This document shows, in pieces, positions 25,923 through 35,000 of a stretch of 64,000 nt of DNA; within the stretch, counting starts at the first letter, position 1; every line of letters begins with the position of its first letter. The notes beneath the pieces are model-generated. The model was given only the letters and a program-made list of their open reading frames with translations. It had not been told where the DNA came from and made no database searches. The stretch covers positions 310,001 through 374,000 of the forward strand of contig NZ_CP075189.1 in the NCBI RefSeq assembly GCF_020510565.1. The letters are read 5' to 3'. Made by a program: the position numbers and the translations under genes. This DNA comes from Ferribacterium limneticum. GTDB taxonomy: Bacteria; Pseudomonadota; Gammaproteobacteria; Burkholderiales; Rhodocyclaceae.

Positions 25923-25929
25923 CGGTAAT

Positions 25930-25955
25930 CACCTGACTATTACTTTTGTCAGGTG
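25930..25955 (+). terminator. Hairpin after the efflux operon
   Basis: CACCTGAC pairs perfectly with GTCAGGTG across a 10-base T-rich loop. There is no T-run downstream, so it may be an mRNA 3'-end stabiliser or a weak terminator. Confidence 0.45.
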
Positions 25956-26043
25956 TGGAGGATTTCACAGGCGGAATTGACCGGGATTCTTAAAATTCGG
26001 ATTTGAGTAATTGCCCCGACAGGGGCCAGATCAGTCGGAATTT

Positions 26044-26658
26044 ATGGAAAACATGGTCAATCCGGGTCTCGGCAGAGCCCTGATGTCACCGCTGGAATTG
26101 CAGGAGGGTATCGCCACCCTGTCGCGCGGCGCCTATTTCAAGGAAGCGTCGCTCGACATGATGCTGAGCATCCTGACCGAGTCGGCGGCGCAGATGTCCG
26201 GTGTCGAGCGCGTCAGCATCTGGGCGCTCACCAAACAGCATCAGGAACTGCTTTGCCTTGACCTCTTCGAGCTGTCACCCCGGCGCCACAGTAAAGATCA
26301 GCGTATCCATGCCCGCCAGTATCCGCTCTACTTTCAGGCATTGCGGGCCGGCGGCAGCATTTCGGCTGACGATGCCTACACGCATCCGCTGACCGCCGAG
26401 TTCGCCTTCGATTATTTGCCTCGTCATGGCGTGACGGCGATGCTCGATACGCCGATTCACATCCGTGGCGAGTTGCAGGGCGTGCTCTGTCTCGAGCAGG
26501 TTGGCTCGCGCCAGCCATGGACGTCGGCGCACGGCCTGTTTGCGCAGGCGGTGGCCAATCTGGTGACGCTGGCTCTGGTCGAGTACGAGGCGGAAGAGGC
26601 GAGGCTTCAGGCCCATGCCGCCAGCGAGCGGCTGCGCGCCGTCTGCGGTGCTATCTGA
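26044..26658 (+). CDS. GAF domain protein without output domain
   Basis: A 204-aa protein consisting essentially of one GAF domain (about 30-185), with sensor-like text LTESAAQMSGVERVSIWAL and TPIHIRGELQGVLCLEQVG. No kinase, GGDEF or other effector follows; the C-terminus is a short helix ending AVCGAI. It may sense a small molecule and act through a partner. I prefer ATG 26044, because the upstream TTG at 26011 has no ribosome site; the ATG at 26053 is also possible. It is monocistronic and convergent with the next gene. Confidence 0.75.
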   Translation: MENMVNPGLGRALMSPLELQEGIATLSRGAYFKEASLDMMLSILTESAAQMSGVERVSIWALTKQHQELLCLDLFELSPRRHSKDQRIHARQYPLYFQALRAGGSISADDAYTHPLTAEFAFDYLPRHGVTAMLDTPIHIRGELQGVLCLEQVGSRQPWTSAHGLFAQAVANLVTLALVEYEAEEARLQAHAASERLRAVCGAI

Positions 26659-26666
26659 CGAAATTT

Positions 26667-26698
26667 CAATTTTGGCCGAAATTACCGGTTGACCGTGG
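26667..26698 (+). repeat. Dispersed 31-bp repeat, copy E (convergent junction)
   Basis: CAATTTTGGCCGAAATTACCGG then TTGACCGTGG. The flanking blocks match copy B exactly, but the T-run is replaced by AAATTA. It spans the gap between the GAF gene and the minus-strand gene and supplies the latter's last codons (ATVNR) and stop. Confidence 0.6.
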
Positions 26699-27434
26699 CA
26701 ATGGTGGTGCCCAGTGCTTCGAGCCGGTTTTGCACTTCCAGGCGGACGGCGGGGCTATCGAGGTCGGCTGAGTTCCGGTTGATGCATTCCGATAGCTGTC
26801 GGGCGAGATGCATGACACCCCAGATTTCGAGCAATTCCGCCTGTTGAGCCAGCTTGAGCGCTTCCGTGGTCAGCGCGTAGGCATCCGGCGGCAGGGCGGC
26901 CAGGGCATCGTGCATCAACTGGATTTGCTCGCTGGCTTCATCGACGAATAGTTGGTCGAGAACGGCCGAACGCTCGTCGGCGTTCGTCGCCTTGGCGCAT
27001 GCCTCGAGGCGTCCGGCGAAGTGGCCGGAACGCTCGGGGAAGGCTGGGTGCTCAAGGCCCTCGGTTTCGCTTAGGCATTCGATGGCGGCGCTCATGGCGG
27101 CAATCAGGCGAGGCGACAGAACATTTTCTTCGAGACGGTCGGCAGCGCTGGCCAGTGCTTCGCCGAGACGCAGGCAGTTGGCGTCGGCGGTTTCAATGGC
27201 GATGGCGTAGAGCCCGAAAATGGCCGGGCGAATGTCATTTGCGCCGGGTCCATGGCGCTCGGACCACGCCGTGGCAAGCCGTTTGCCGGCGGCAATCCAG
27301 CGCTCATTGAGCTGCGGGTCGAAGCGCGGTTTTTTGGGTTTTGCCACCCAGGGCAGGATCGCCGCGGTCGCCTCCAGCGTGGGGGCGAGCGCGGCGCGCG
27401 TTCCCTCGAGTTCGTGCTCGGGGATGTCAGCCAT
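26682..27434 (-). CDS. Helical protein of unknown function (possible degenerate HPt-like repeats)
   Basis: A 250-aa protein predicted to be almost entirely helical, with no signal or membrane segment. Two stretches, about 75-105 (FGLYAIAIETADANCLRLGE) and 200-230 (ALKLAQQAELLEIWGVMHLA), have the spacing of histidine-phosphotransfer helices but no phosphorylatable His at the expected place. A Pro/Lys-rich linker (WVAKPKKPRFDPQ) follows the first 30 residues. It is seven bases upstream of the VOC stop on the same strand, but VOC is read from further upstream, so the order is lgt, VOC, this gene. Function unknown. Confidence 0.7.
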   Translation of the reverse strand: MADIPEHELEGTRAALAPTLEATAAILPWVAKPKKPRFDPQLNERWIAAGKRLATAWSERHGPGANDIRPAIFGLYAIAIETADANCLRLGEALASAADRLEENVLSPRLIAAMSAAIECLSETEGLEHPAFPERSGHFAGRLEACAKATNADERSAVLDQLFVDEASEQIQLMHDALAALPPDAYALTTEALKLAQQAELLEIWGVMHLARQLSECINRNSADLDSPAVRLEVQNRLEALGTTIATVNR

Positions 27435-27440
27435 TTTGGC

Positions 27441-27917
27441 TTATTGGGCAGCCAGCTTGGCGAAGGCCGAGACGACTTCCGGCGGCGCTTGTACCAGCTC
27501 GATCAGCACGCCTTCGCCGCCGATCGGGAATTCCTCGTTGCCCTTCGGGTGCAGGAAGGTGATGTCGAAACCGGCGGCGCCCTTGCGGATGCCGCCCGGG
27601 GCGAAACGCACACCATTGGCCGACAGCCATTCAACGGCCTTGGGCAAGTCGTCGATCCACAGGCCGACGTGGTTGAGCGGCGTGGCATGGACGGCCGGCT
27701 TCTTTTCCGGATCAAGCGGCTGCATGAGGTCGACTTCGACCTTGAACGGGCCGGTGCCCATGGCGCAGATGTCTTCGTCGACGTTTTCGCGCTCGGAAAC
27801 GAAGGTGCTGGTGATTTCCAGGCCGAATTTCTCGACCCACAGCGTGCGCAGCTTTTCTTTGGAAGGGCCGCCGATGGCGATTTGCTGGATGCCGAGAACC
27901 TTGAACGGACGTGTCAT
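27441..27917 (-). CDS. VOC-superfamily protein (glyoxalase I/methylmalonyl-CoA epimerase-like)
   Basis: A 158-aa vicinal oxygen chelate protein with two beta-alpha-beta-beta-beta modules. The second-module motifs [18 protein letters not shown] and GVLIELVQ match the methylmalonyl-CoA epimerase/glyoxalase I group and give His and Glu metal ligands. In the first module the usual leading His is Gln (GIQQIAIG), and [10 protein letters not shown] supplies the second position. A glyoxalase-like metalloenzyme is likely, with substrate unknown. ATG 27917 has CAGGAA upstream. It lies between lgt and the helical unknown, all on the minus strand. Confidence 0.82.
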   Translation of the reverse strand: MTRPFKVLGIQQIAIGGPSKEKLRTLWVEKFGLEITSTFVSERENVDEDICAMGTGPFKVEVDLMQPLDPEKKPAVHATPLNHVGLWIDDLPKAVEWLSANGVRFAPGGIRKGAAGFDITFLHPKGNEEFPIGGEGVLIELVQAPPEVVSAFAKLAAQ

Positions 27918-27957
27918 GAGTCGATTCCTGTTGTGTAGTGGAAAACGTAATCCATAA

Positions 27958-28749
27958 TTATAGAGATTTCCGGCGCTTGGCGAGTACCAGCAAAACGATG
28001 CCGGCCAGCACCATGGGCAGCGACAGCCACTGGCCCATGCTGATCGTGTACGACTGGCCGAAGATGCCGGCATCCGGCTCGCGGAAGAATTCGGTGATGA
28101 AACGGAAGCAGCCGTAGCCGATCAGGAAAACACCGGACACCGCACCGCGTTGCTGCGGTCGACCGGAAAAAAGCCACAAAATCGAAAAGAGGGCGAGGCC
28201 TTCCAGACCGATGTGATAAAGCTGCGACGGGTGACGTGGCTGCATGTCGCCGGATTGCGGGAAAATCATCGCCCAGGGCAGGCTGGCGTCGGCGACGCGG
28301 CCCCACAGTTCGCCGTTGATGAAATTGCCAAGGCGGCCGGCAGCCAGGCCAAGTGGCACGAGCGGCGCAATGAAATCCATGATGTCCCACCAGTTAATCC
28401 GCTGCTTGTTCGCCCACAGTCCCATGGCGGCGAGCACGCCGAGAAAGCCGCCGTGGAAGCTCATGCCGCCTTTCCAGACGGCGAAAATTTCCAGCGGATT
28501 GCTCAGGTAATAACCCGGCTCATAGAACAGCACTTGCCCGAGGCGACCGCCGACAATAACGCCGAGCATGCCGTAGAAAAGCAGGTCGTCGAGCTGTTCG
28601 ACGCTAAGAATCGACGGACGACTCTTGATCCGGTAGCGGCCGAGCAAAATAAACTGAACGAAGGCGACGAGATACATCAAACCGTACCAGCGCACCGAGA
28701 GCGGGCCGAGCGAAAAGGCGACAGGGTCGAACTGCGGGTGAAGAAGCAT
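27958..28749 (-). CDS. lgt: Phosphatidylglycerol:prolipoprotein diacylglyceryl transferase
   Basis: A 263-aa integral membrane enzyme that attaches diacylglycerol to lipobox cysteines, the first step in maturing the LivK, CzcB-like and glycine-zipper lipoproteins. The Lgt signature [14 protein letters not shown] lies at about 143-156, together with [11 protein letters not shown] and the C-terminal [13 protein letters not shown] 28749 is chosen because the protein begins [20 protein letters not shown] as in other Lgt proteins. No good Shine-Dalgarno is seen. Codons for [12 protein letters not shown] overlap a dispersed-repeat-like segment. Confidence 0.96.
   Translation of the reverse strand: MLLHPQFDPVAFSLGPLSVRWYGLMYLVAFVQFILLGRYRIKSRPSILSVEQLDDLLFYGMLGVIVGGRLGQVLFYEPGYYLSNPLEIFAVWKGGMSFHGGFLGVLAAMGLWANKQRINWWDIMDFIAPLVPLGLAAGRLGNFINGELWGRVADASLPWAMIFPQSGDMQPRHPSQLYHIGLEGLALFSILWLFSGRPQQRGAVSGVFLIGYGCFRFITEFFREPDAGIFGQSYTISMGQWLSLPMVLAGIVLLVLAKRRKSL
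28153..28184 (-). repeat. Dispersed repeat-like segment, copy F (within lgt)
   Basis: On the minus strand, TTTTTTCCGGTCGACCG is 17 bases identical to copy A. The preceding TTTTGTGGC block is a diverged form of TTTTGGCC. The peptide encoded is consistent with other Lgt proteins, so the match could be partly coincidental. Confidence 0.4.
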
Positions 28750-28779
28750 CGAAGGTTCAGAGTGGGCTAGAATTAGCCG

Positions 28780-28808
28780 ATTATAGTTCGCGCGCCATGA
28801 CAAGACAT
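28780..28808 (-). promoter_or_regulatory. Possible lgt promoter
   Basis: On the minus strand a perfect TATAAT occupies 28785-28780. ATGTCT lies 17 bases upstream (28808-28803), matching only three positions of the -35 consensus. The site is in the 88-base divergent region shared with ilvD. Confidence 0.4.
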
Positions 28809-28837
28809 CGGCGCCAGATTCAGACGGAGAGAGAGTC

Positions 28838-30694
28838 ATGCCGCAATACCGTTCCCGCACCTCCACCCACGGCCGCAACATGGCCGGTGCCCGCTCCCTG
28901 TGGCGCGCCACCGGCATGAAGGATGGCGACTTCGGCAAGCCGATCATCGCCGTGGTCAACAGCTTCACCCAGTTCGTGCCGGGCCACGTGCACCTTAAGG
29001 ACATGGGCCAGCTGGTAGCGCGCGAGATCGAAGCAGCCGGCGGCGTCGCCAAGGAATTCAACACCATCGCCATCGACGACGGCATCGCCATGGGCCACAG
29101 CGGGATGTTGTATTCGCTGCCCAGCCGTGACCTCATCGCCGATTCGGTCGAATACATGGTCAGCGCCCACTGCGCCGACGCCATGGTCTGCATCTCCAAC
29201 TGCGACAAGATCACTCCGGGCATGCTGATGGCGGCCATGCGCCTCAACATCCCGGTCATCTTCGTTTCCGGTGGCCCGATGGAAGCCGGCAAGGTCAAGA
29301 TCCAGGGCAACGTCGTACATCTCGACCTCGTCGATGCCATGGTCAAGGCCGCCGACCACTCGGTTTCCCAGTCCGATCTCGACGAAATCGAGCGCTCGGC
29401 CTGCCCGACCTGCGGTTCCTGCTCCGGCATGTTTACCGCCAATTCGATGAACTGCCTGACCGAAGCTTTCGGCCTCAGTCTGCCCGGCAACGGCACGGTC
29501 GTCGCCACCCACGCCGACCGCAAGCAACTCTTCCTGCGCGCCGGCCGCCAGATCGTCGAACTGTGCAAGCGCTATTACGAGCAAGACGATGCGTCGGTTC
29601 TGCCGCGCTCCATCGCCACCAAGGCCGCCTTCGAAAACGCCATGACCCTAGACGTCGCCATGGGCGGCTCGACCAATACCGTGCTCCACATCCTGGCCAC
29701 GGCGCAGGAAGCCGGCGTCGACTTCACGATGGCCGACATCGACCGCATTTCGCGCGCCGTGCCCTGTCTGTGCAAGGTGGCGCCGATGACCGACAAATAC
29801 CACATCGAAGACGTCCACCGTGCCGGCGGCATCATGGGCATCCTTGGCGAATTGGACCGTGCCGGCCTGATCGCCCGTGATGTGCCGACTGTCCACATCA
29901 AGAATATCGGGGAAGCCATCGAACGCTGGGACGTGGTCCGCGAGCACGACGTCAAGGTGCATGAATTCTTCAAGGCCGCCCCGGGCGGCGTGCCGACACA
30001 GGTCGCCTTCTCGCAGGATCGCCGCTACAACGAACTCGACCTCGACCGCACCCACGGCTGCATTCGCAACAAGGCCAATGCCTTTTCGCAGGAGGGTGGT
30101 CTGGCCGTGCTCTACGGCAACATCGCGCTCGACGGCTGCATCGTCAAGACGGCCGGCGTTGACGAATCAATCTGGAAATTCAGTGGTCGTGCTCGAGTCT
30201 TTGAAAGTCAGGATGCTGCGGTCGACGCCATTCTGGGCGAAAAAATCGTTGCCGGCGACGTTGTCGTCATCCGCTACGAAGGCCCGAAGGGCGGCCCCGG
30301 CATGCAGGAAATGCTCTACCCGACCTCGTATCTGAAATCGATGGGGCTGGGCAAAGCCTGTGCGTTGCTTACCGACGGCCGCTTCTCCGGCGGCACCTCG
30401 GGCCTGTCCATCGGTCACGCCTCGCCGGAAGCGGCGGATGGCGGCGCCATCGGTCTGGTCGAAGAGGGCGACACCATCGAAATCGACATCCCGAATCGTC
30501 GCATCCACTTGGCTATCGCCGATAACGAACTCGCCAGCCGCCGCGCCGCGATGGAAGCCAAGGGCGAAGCCGCCTGGCAGCCGGTCAACCGCGAACGCAC
30601 GGTTTCTGCCGCGCTGCAAGCCTATGCCCTGATGGCCACCTCGGCCGACAAGGGCGCGGTGCGCGACGTCAAGCAGATTCAGCGCCGCAAATGA
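28838..30694 (+). CDS. ilvD: Dihydroxy-acid dehydratase
   Basis: A 618-aa Fe-S dehydratase for the third step of valine/isoleucine synthesis. Cluster cysteines appear as Cys122 ([11 protein letters not shown]) and Cys195 ([11 protein letters not shown]), and the active-site loop [14 protein letters not shown] is near 520. The length matches the E. coli IlvD type. GGAGAGAG precedes the ATG. The LysE-type exporter gene begins within its stop codon (ATGA), an unusual partner for ilvD that may export excess amino acid. Confidence 0.97.
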   Translation: MPQYRSRTSTHGRNMAGARSLWRATGMKDGDFGKPIIAVVNSFTQFVPGHVHLKDMGQLVAREIEAAGGVAKEFNTIAIDDGIAMGHSGMLYSLPSRDLIADSVEYMVSAHCADAMVCISNCDKITPGMLMAAMRLNIPVIFVSGGPMEAGKVKIQGNVVHLDLVDAMVKAADHSVSQSDLDEIERSACPTCGSCSGMFTANSMNCLTEAFGLSLPGNGTVVATHADRKQLFLRAGRQIVELCKRYYEQDDASVLPRSIATKAAFENAMTLDVAMGGSTNTVLHILATAQEAGVDFTMADIDRISRAVPCLCKVAPMTDKYHIEDVHRAGGIMGILGELDRAGLIARDVPTVHIKNIGEAIERWDVVREHDVKVHEFFKAAPGGVPTQVAFSQDRRYNELDLDRTHGCIRNKANAFSQEGGLAVLYGNIALDGCIVKTAGVDESIWKFSGRARVFESQDAAVDAILGEKIVAGDVVVIRYEGPKGGPGMQEMLYPTSYLKSMGLGKACALLTDGRFSGGTSGLSIGHASPEAADGGAIGLVEEGDTIEIDIPNRRIHLAIADNELASRRAAMEAKGEAAWQPVNRERTVSAALQAYALMATSADKGAVRDVKQIQRRK

Positions 30695-31311
30695 CACTCA
30701 CCGTCTGGCTCGGGTTCCTGCTGGCATCGATCCTGATCGCCGTCACGCCCGGGCCGGGCGCCGTGATCAGCATGAGCACCGGCATGCGGCATGGCTACTG
30801 GTCGGCCCTGACGGCCATTCTTGGCTTGCAGACCGCGATTTTGGCCCATTTGTTGATTGTTGCCCTGGGCCTTGGCGCCGTGCTCGCGGCCTCGGAGACT
30901 GCATTTTTGTTGGTCAAGTTCTTTGGTGCGGCTTATCTGGTCTGGCTCGGCATCCAGAAATGGCGAGCCCCGGCCATCCCCGTCGACGCCAATGCCCCGG
31001 TGGTCCGCCGCAGAGGATTGTTCCTGCAGGGTGTTCTGGTCAATCTGACCAACCCGAAGGCGATCATTTTCATCGCCGCGCTGGTGCCCCAGTTCGTAGA
31101 TCCCGTGCAAGCCCAGGTTCCGCAATATCTGGTGATCGCGACAACGCTTTGCCTGACTGACCTCGCCGTGATGTCAGGTTATGCCCTCGCTGCGGTTCAC
31201 CTGGGCCGCTGGTTGCATGACCCCGCTGCTATTCGCCTGCAGAATCGCTTTTTCGGCGGCTTGTTTGTTTCGGCAGGAGCACTCCTGGTCGTCTCGTCGC
31301 GACCTTCATAA
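30691..31311 (+). CDS. LysE/RhtB-family amino acid exporter
   Basis: A 206-aa inner-membrane protein with about six hydrophobic segments. The N-terminal [20 protein letters not shown] and the [19 protein letters not shown] motif are characteristic of LysE/RhtB exporters of homoserine, threonine or related amino acids. It is translationally coupled to ilvD, which hints at export of branched-chain or threonine-family amino acids; this is inference. No terminator is evident after it. Confidence 0.9.
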   Translation: MTLTVWLGFLLASILIAVTPGPGAVISMSTGMRHGYWSALTAILGLQTAILAHLLIVALGLGAVLAASETAFLLVKFFGAAYLVWLGIQKWRAPAIPVDANAPVVRRRGLFLQGVLVNLTNPKAIIFIAALVPQFVDPVQAQVPQYLVIATTLCLTDLAVMSGYALAAVHLGRWLHDPAAIRLQNRFFGGLFVSAGALLVVSSRPS

Positions 31312-31389
31312 GCATTTGCTGTCAACGTATTGCCAAGATTGTGCGTTAATCACCTTGAGCAGGAGAGGCGAATACCGCAAGCTTCCTGT

Positions 31390-31418
31390 TTGCAAGGGAT
31401 AGAAAAGGGTTTTATCAT
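31390..31418 (+). promoter_or_regulatory. Predicted promoter of cytochrome c gene
   Basis: TTGCAA (31390-31395), a 17-base spacer and TATCAT (31413-31418) match the consensus at 4/6 and 5/6. The start would be near 31425, leaving a leader of about 37 bases. Confidence 0.55.
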
Positions 31419-31461
31419 CCAATACTGATTTATCCACCAACCTGAATAACGGAGCGAGAGA

Positions 31462-31770
31462 ATGAAAGCTGTTTATGTTGCCGTGATGGCCGCTGCTGGT
31501 ATCGTGATGGCCGGTCAGGCCCAGGCCGACGAAGCTCTGGCCAAGGCCAAGAACTGCATGTCCTGCCACGCCATCGACAAGAAGCTGGTTGGTCCGGCTT
31601 ACAAGGAAGTTGCTGCAAAGTACAAGGGCGACAAGGCTGCCCCCGCCATGCTGGCCACCAAGGTCAAGGCTGGTGGCAAGGGCACCTGGGGTCAGATCCC
31701 GATGCCGCCCAACAACGTTACCGAAGACGAAGCCAAGAAGCTGGTCGCCTGGGTGCTCGCCCAGAAGTAA
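31462..31770 (+). CDS. Periplasmic cytochrome c (c551/c552 type)
   Basis: A 102-aa class I c-type cytochrome. The signal is cleaved near AQA-DE (residue 22), leaving an 80-residue mature protein, the size of c551. The haem motif is C32-MS-C35-H36, and Met82 in IPMPPN is the likely sixth ligand. It would carry electrons between bc1-type complexes and terminal oxidases, denitrification or (per)chlorate reductases; which one cannot be told. It is monocistronic with its own promoter and terminator. Confidence 0.93.
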   Translation: MKAVYVAVMAAAGIVMAGQAQADEALAKAKNCMSCHAIDKKLVGPAYKEVAAKYKGDKAAPAMLATKVKAGGKGTWGQIPMPPNNVTEDEAKKLVAWVLAQK

Positions 31771-31789
31771 TTTCAGTTTCGAAAGCGGA

Positions 31790-31824
31790 AAAAGCCGGCT
31801 ATATGCCGGCTTTTCTGTTTTTTG
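31790..31824 (+). terminator. Intrinsic terminator of cytochrome c gene
   Basis: AAAAGCCGGC pairs with GCCGGCTTTT around TATAT, followed by CTGTTTTTT. The next promoter begins four bases later. Confidence 0.92.
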
Positions 31825-31827
31825 GTG

Positions 31828-31856
31828 TTGACAGGGCTGGTGGTCGTCCGGATAAT
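31828..31856 (+). promoter_or_regulatory. Strong promoter of the tRNA-tufB-secE operon
   Basis: TTGACA (31828-31833), a 17-base spacer and GATAAT (31851-31856) are near consensus. The discriminator CCCGGG is GC-rich, as in stringently controlled stable-RNA promoters. Transcription would begin close to the 5' end of tRNA-Tyr. Confidence 0.85.
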
Positions 31857-31869
31857 CCCGGGTTCTTCC

Positions 31870-31954
<85 letters not shown>

Positions 31955-31993
31955 GATTAAATGCTGTAGCAGCCTGTGTTGCGGGCGTAATAA

Positions 31994-32067
31994 GCGGGTG
32001 TAGCTCAATGGTAGAGCTGAAGCCTTCCAAGCTTAAGACGAGGGTTCGATTCCCTTCACCCGCTCCA
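31994..32067 (+). tRNA. tRNA-Gly (TCC)
   Basis: 74 bases. The acceptor is GCGGGTG/CACCCGC with encoded CCA and the anticodon TCC is at 32026-32028. The anticodon stem has a G-A mismatch at its outer pair. Confidence 0.96.
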
Positions 32068-32097
32068 TATCGCAGTACGGCTGGAGTTTTAAGGTAG

Positions 32098-32172
<75 letters not shown>

Positions 32173-32225
32173 CCGATTAGCTTGGATTCTGGATTTTTTA
32201 TTTATTTGATTATTGAGGAACTGGA

Positions 32226-33416
32226 ATGGCTAAGGAAAAATTCGAGCGTACCAAACCGCACGTAAACGTTGGCACGATTGGTCACGTTGACCATGGCAAG
32301 ACGACGCTGACGGCGGCGATCACGACGGTGCTGTCTGCCAAGTTTGGTGGTTCGGCCAAGAAGTATGACGAAATCGACGCGGCGCCGGAAGAAAAGGCTC
32401 GCGGTATTACCATCAACACCGCCCACGTCGAATACGAAACCGCCAATCGTCACTACGCCCACGTTGATTGCCCGGGTCACGCTGACTACGTCAAGAACAT
32501 GATTACCGGTGCTGCCCAGATGGACGGCGCCATTCTTGTCTGTTCCGCCGCTGACGGCCCGATGCCGCAGACCCGCGAGCACATCCTGCTGGCTCGTCAA
32601 GTTGGCGTACCGTACGTTCTCGTGTTCATGAACAAGTGCGACATGGTTGACGACGCCGAACTGCTCGAACTCGTCGAAATGGAACTCCGTGAGCTCCTCT
32701 CCAAGTACGACTTCCCGGGCGACGACACCCCGATCATTCACGGCTCTGCCCTGAAGGCGCTCGAAGGCGACCAGTCCGAAATCGGCGAACCCTCCATCTT
32801 CCGTCTGGCTGATGCTCTGGACTCCTACATTCCGACCCCGGAACGTGCGATTGACCAGCCCTTCCTGATGCCGGTTGAAGACGTCTTCTCCATCTCGGGT
32901 CGCGGCACCGTGGTGACTGGTCGTATCGAGCGTGGGGTGGTCAAGGTTGGCGAAGAAATCGAAATCGTTGGTATCCGTCCGACCGTCAAGACCACCTGCA
33001 CCGGTGTTGAAATGTTCCGCAAGCTACTCGACCAAGGTCAGGCCGGCGACAACGTTGGCGCACTGCTGCGTGGAACCAAGCGTGAAGACGTCGAGCGCGG
33101 CCAAGTGCTGTGCAAGCCGGGCTCTGTCAAGCCGCACACCCACTTCACCTCGGAAGTGTACATCCTGTCCAAGGACGAAGGCGGTCGTCACACCCCGTTC
33201 TTCAATGGTTACCGTCCCCAGTTCTACTTCCGTACGACCGACGTGACCGGCTCCATCGACCTGCCGGAAGGCGTCGAGATGGTGATGCCTGGCGACAACA
33301 TCGCCATGACCATCAAGCTGATCGCTCCGATCGCCATGGAAGAAGGTCTGCGCTTCGCCATCCGTGAAGGCGGTCGTACCGTCGGCGCCGGCGTCGTCGC
33401 CAAGATCATCGAGTAA
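32226..33416 (+). CDS. tufB: Elongation factor Tu, copy 1
   Basis: A 396-aa GTPase that brings aminoacyl-tRNA to the ribosome. The G motifs are [16 protein letters not shown] and NKCD. It lies 53 bases after tRNA-Thr and upstream of tRNA-Trp, the classic tRNA-tufB arrangement, and follows GAGGAACTGGA. The protein is identical to the copy at 48801. The genes differ by seven synonymous changes in the first ten codons and one at codon 37. Confidence 0.98.
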   Translation: MAKEKFERTKPHVNVGTIGHVDHGKTTLTAAITTVLSAKFGGSAKKYDEIDAAPEEKARGITINTAHVEYETANRHYAHVDCPGHADYVKNMITGAAQMDGAILVCSAADGPMPQTREHILLARQVGVPYVLVFMNKCDMVDDAELLELVEMELRELLSKYDFPGDDTPIIHGSALKALEGDQSEIGEPSIFRLADALDSYIPTPERAIDQPFLMPVEDVFSISGRGTVVTGRIERGVVKVGEEIEIVGIRPTVKTTCTGVEMFRKLLDQGQAGDNVGALLRGTKREDVERGQVLCKPGSVKPHTHFTSEVYILSKDEGGRHTPFFNGYRPQFYFRTTDVTGSIDLPEGVEMVMPGDNIAMTIKLIAPIAMEEGLRFAIREGGRTVGAGVVAKIIE

Positions 33417-33431
33417 TCGGTAATTTTTGTA

Positions 33432-33465
33432 ATCAAGGCGCTTCGGGCAACCGAGGCGCTTTGAT
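33432..33465 (+). terminator. Hairpin between tufB and tRNA-Trp
   Basis: A 15-bp stem (ATCAAGGCGCTTCGG with CCGAGGCGCTTTGAT, two wobbles) closes on GCAA. Only a short T-run follows, so it is likely a processing or attenuation site that lets tRNA-Trp and secE be transcribed. Confidence 0.65.
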
Positions 33466-33476
33466 GTTTCTGCCGC

Positions 33477-33552
33477 AGGGGTGTAGCTCAATTGGTAGAG
33501 CAACGGTTTCCAAAACCGTAGGTCGGGGGTTCGATTCCCTCCGCCCCTGCCA
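33477..33552 (+). tRNA. tRNA-Trp (CCA)
   Basis: 76 bases. The acceptor is AGGGGTG/CGCCCCT with discriminator G and encoded CCA. The anticodon CCA is at 33510-33512 within TTCCAAA. Confidence 0.97.
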
Positions 33553-33576
33553 CTCTCTTTAAAGATCGCGAATTTC

Positions 33577-33930
33577 ATGGTTGACAAGATCAAGTTTGCG
33601 CTGGCGCTGGTTATTCTGGCGGCTGGCGTGGCTGGCTTCTACCTGCTCTCCGAGCAGGCAATGATTTTGCGCGTCCTGGCGGTCCTCGTTGGGTTGGCGC
33701 TGGCGACTGCTGTAGCTTGGAAAACCGAGCCTGGGCAACGCTTTTTCATGTTTGCGAACGAGGCAGTTGTCGAGGCCAAGAAAGTTGTTTGGCCTAGCCG
33801 CAAGGAAACCATGCAGACGACTGGGGCGGTTTTCGCTTTTGTTGTAGTGATGGCGATCTTCCTGTATCTCACTGACAAAAGCCTTGAGTGGGTTCTTTAC
33901 GACCTGGTCTTGGGCTGGAAGAAATCATGA
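33577..33930 (+). CDS. secE: Preprotein translocase subunit SecE
   Basis: A 117-aa inner-membrane subunit of SecYEG. It has the three-helix form seen in proteobacteria: hydrophobic stretches at about 7-25, 30-48 and 85-108, with the conserved amphipathic [13 protein letters not shown] before the last helix. There is no strong ribosome site. The stop overlaps the nusG start as ATGA. Confidence 0.95.
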   Translation: MVDKIKFALALVILAAGVAGFYLLSEQAMILRVLAVLVGLALATAVAWKTEPGQRFFMFANEAVVEAKKVVWPSRKETMQTTGAVFAFVVVMAIFLYLTDKSLEWVLYDLVLGWKKS

Positions 33931-34460
33931 GTAAACGCTGGTACGTCGTTCACGCTTACTCGGGCTTCGAAAAGAGCGTCATGCGCGCAATTTTGGAGCG
34001 CATTGAGCGCCTTGGTATGCAGGAAAAATTTGGCCGCATTCTGGTGCCGGTTGAGGAAGTTGTTGAAATGAAGAATGGCCAGAAGGCCATCTCTGAGCGC
34101 AAGTTCTTCCCGGGCTACGTGCTGTGCGAAATGGAAATGGATGACGATTCCTGGCACTTGGTGAAGAACACGCCCAAGGTTACTGGTTTTGTCGGCGGTA
34201 CGGCGACCAAACCCACGCCGATTTCTGAAAAAGAAGTTGAAAAAATCATGCAGCAAATGCAGGAGGGTGTTGAGAAGCCCCGTCCGAAGGTGCTGTTTGA
34301 AGTTGGCGAAGTTGTGCGCGTCAAGGAAGGTCCGTTTACCGACTTCCACGGTGCGGTTGAAGACGTCAATTACGAAAAAAATCGCATCCGTGTTTCGGTG
34401 ACCATTTTTGGTCGCGCTACGCCGGTCGAGCTGGAGTTTGGTCAGGTCGAAAAGGCCTGA
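33927..34460 (+). CDS. nusG: Transcription elongation/antitermination factor NusG
   Basis: A 177-aa factor with an NGN domain (starting [16 protein letters not shown]) and a C-terminal KOW motif ([20 protein letters not shown]). It links RNA polymerase to Rho or to ribosomal protein S10. ATG 33927 overlaps the secE stop and follows GGAAG; a longer in-frame extension would lie within secE and is not needed. Confidence 0.97.
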   Translation: MSKRWYVVHAYSGFEKSVMRAILERIERLGMQEKFGRILVPVEEVVEMKNGQKAISERKFFPGYVLCEMEMDDDSWHLVKNTPKVTGFVGGTATKPTPISEKEVEKIMQQMQEGVEKPRPKVLFEVGEVVRVKEGPFTDFHGAVEDVNYEKNRIRVSVTIFGRATPVELEFGQVEKA

Positions 34461-34470
34461 TCGCAGTTTT

Positions 34471-34499
34471 AGGGCAAGCCGAAAGCCCTTTGTTTCGGC
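34471..34499 (+). terminator. Alternative hairpins after nusG
   Basis: AGGGC (34471-34475) can pair with GCCCT (34485-34489), followed by TTGTTT like a terminator. Alternatively GCCGAAA (34478-34484) can pair with TTTCGGC (34493-34499). The two cannot form together. Confidence 0.45.
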
Positions 34500-34511
34500 A
34501 AGAGGAGTGCC

Positions 34512-34545
34512 GGTAGCGGAAGTGTTTCCGTGAAAGCGCGCTACC
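34512..34545 (+). promoter_or_regulatory. Putative L1 autoregulatory leader of rplKA
   Basis: GGTAGC (34512-34517) pairs with GCTACC (34540-34545), and inside it CGGAA pairs with TTCCG, leaving the asymmetric loop TGAAAGCGC. A stem with such a bulge just before rplK is the layout of the L1-binding mRNA site that mimics the 23S L1 stalk. L1 (next but one gene) would repress the operon. Confidence 0.55.
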
Positions 34546-34566
34546 ACTCATCAATAAGGAGCAATT

Positions 34567-34998
34567 ATGGCCAAGAAGATTATTGGTTATATCAAGCTGC
34601 AAGTGCCTGCTGGCAAAGCAAATCCGTCGCCCCCTATCGGCCCCGCCCTCGGTCAGCGCGGTCTGAATATCATGGAATTCTGCAAGGCCTTCAACGCCCA
34701 GACGCAAGGTGTCGAGCCGGGTCTGCCGATTCCTGTCGTGATCACCGCCTTTGCGGACAAGTCCTTCACTTTTGTGATGAAGACACCGCCGGCCACGATC
34801 CTGATCAAGAAGGCTGCTGGCATCAAGTCCGGTTCGGCCAAGCCGCATACCGACAAGGTTGGCAAGATCACCCGTGCCCAGGCTGAAGAAATTGCCAAGA
34901 CCAAGATGCCCGATTTGACTGCTGCCGACATGGAAGCCGCTGTTCGCACCATCGCTGGTTCCGCCCGCTCCATGGGCATTACGGTAGAGGGTCTGTAA
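34567..34998 (+). CDS. rplK: 50S ribosomal protein L11
   Basis: A 143-aa protein of the GTPase-associated centre. The N-terminal domain starts [20 protein letters not shown] with the Pro-rich [12 protein letters not shown], and the C-terminal RNA-binding domain ends [17 protein letters not shown] precedes the ATG. It is two bases from rplA and preceded by a structured leader. Confidence 0.98.
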   Translation: MAKKIIGYIKLQVPAGKANPSPPIGPALGQRGLNIMEFCKAFNAQTQGVEPGLPIPVVITAFADKSFTFVMKTPPATILIKKAAGIKSGSAKPHTDKVGKITRAQAEEIAKTKMPDLTAADMEAAVRTIAGSARSMGITVEGL

Positions 34999-35000
34999 TC

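Noticed and set aside
31337..31360. A CRP-like TGTG...TCAC pair upstream of the cytochrome c gene
   Set aside because: The spacing is one base short of the CRP consensus and the outer bases do not match; it is also not at an expected distance from the promoter.
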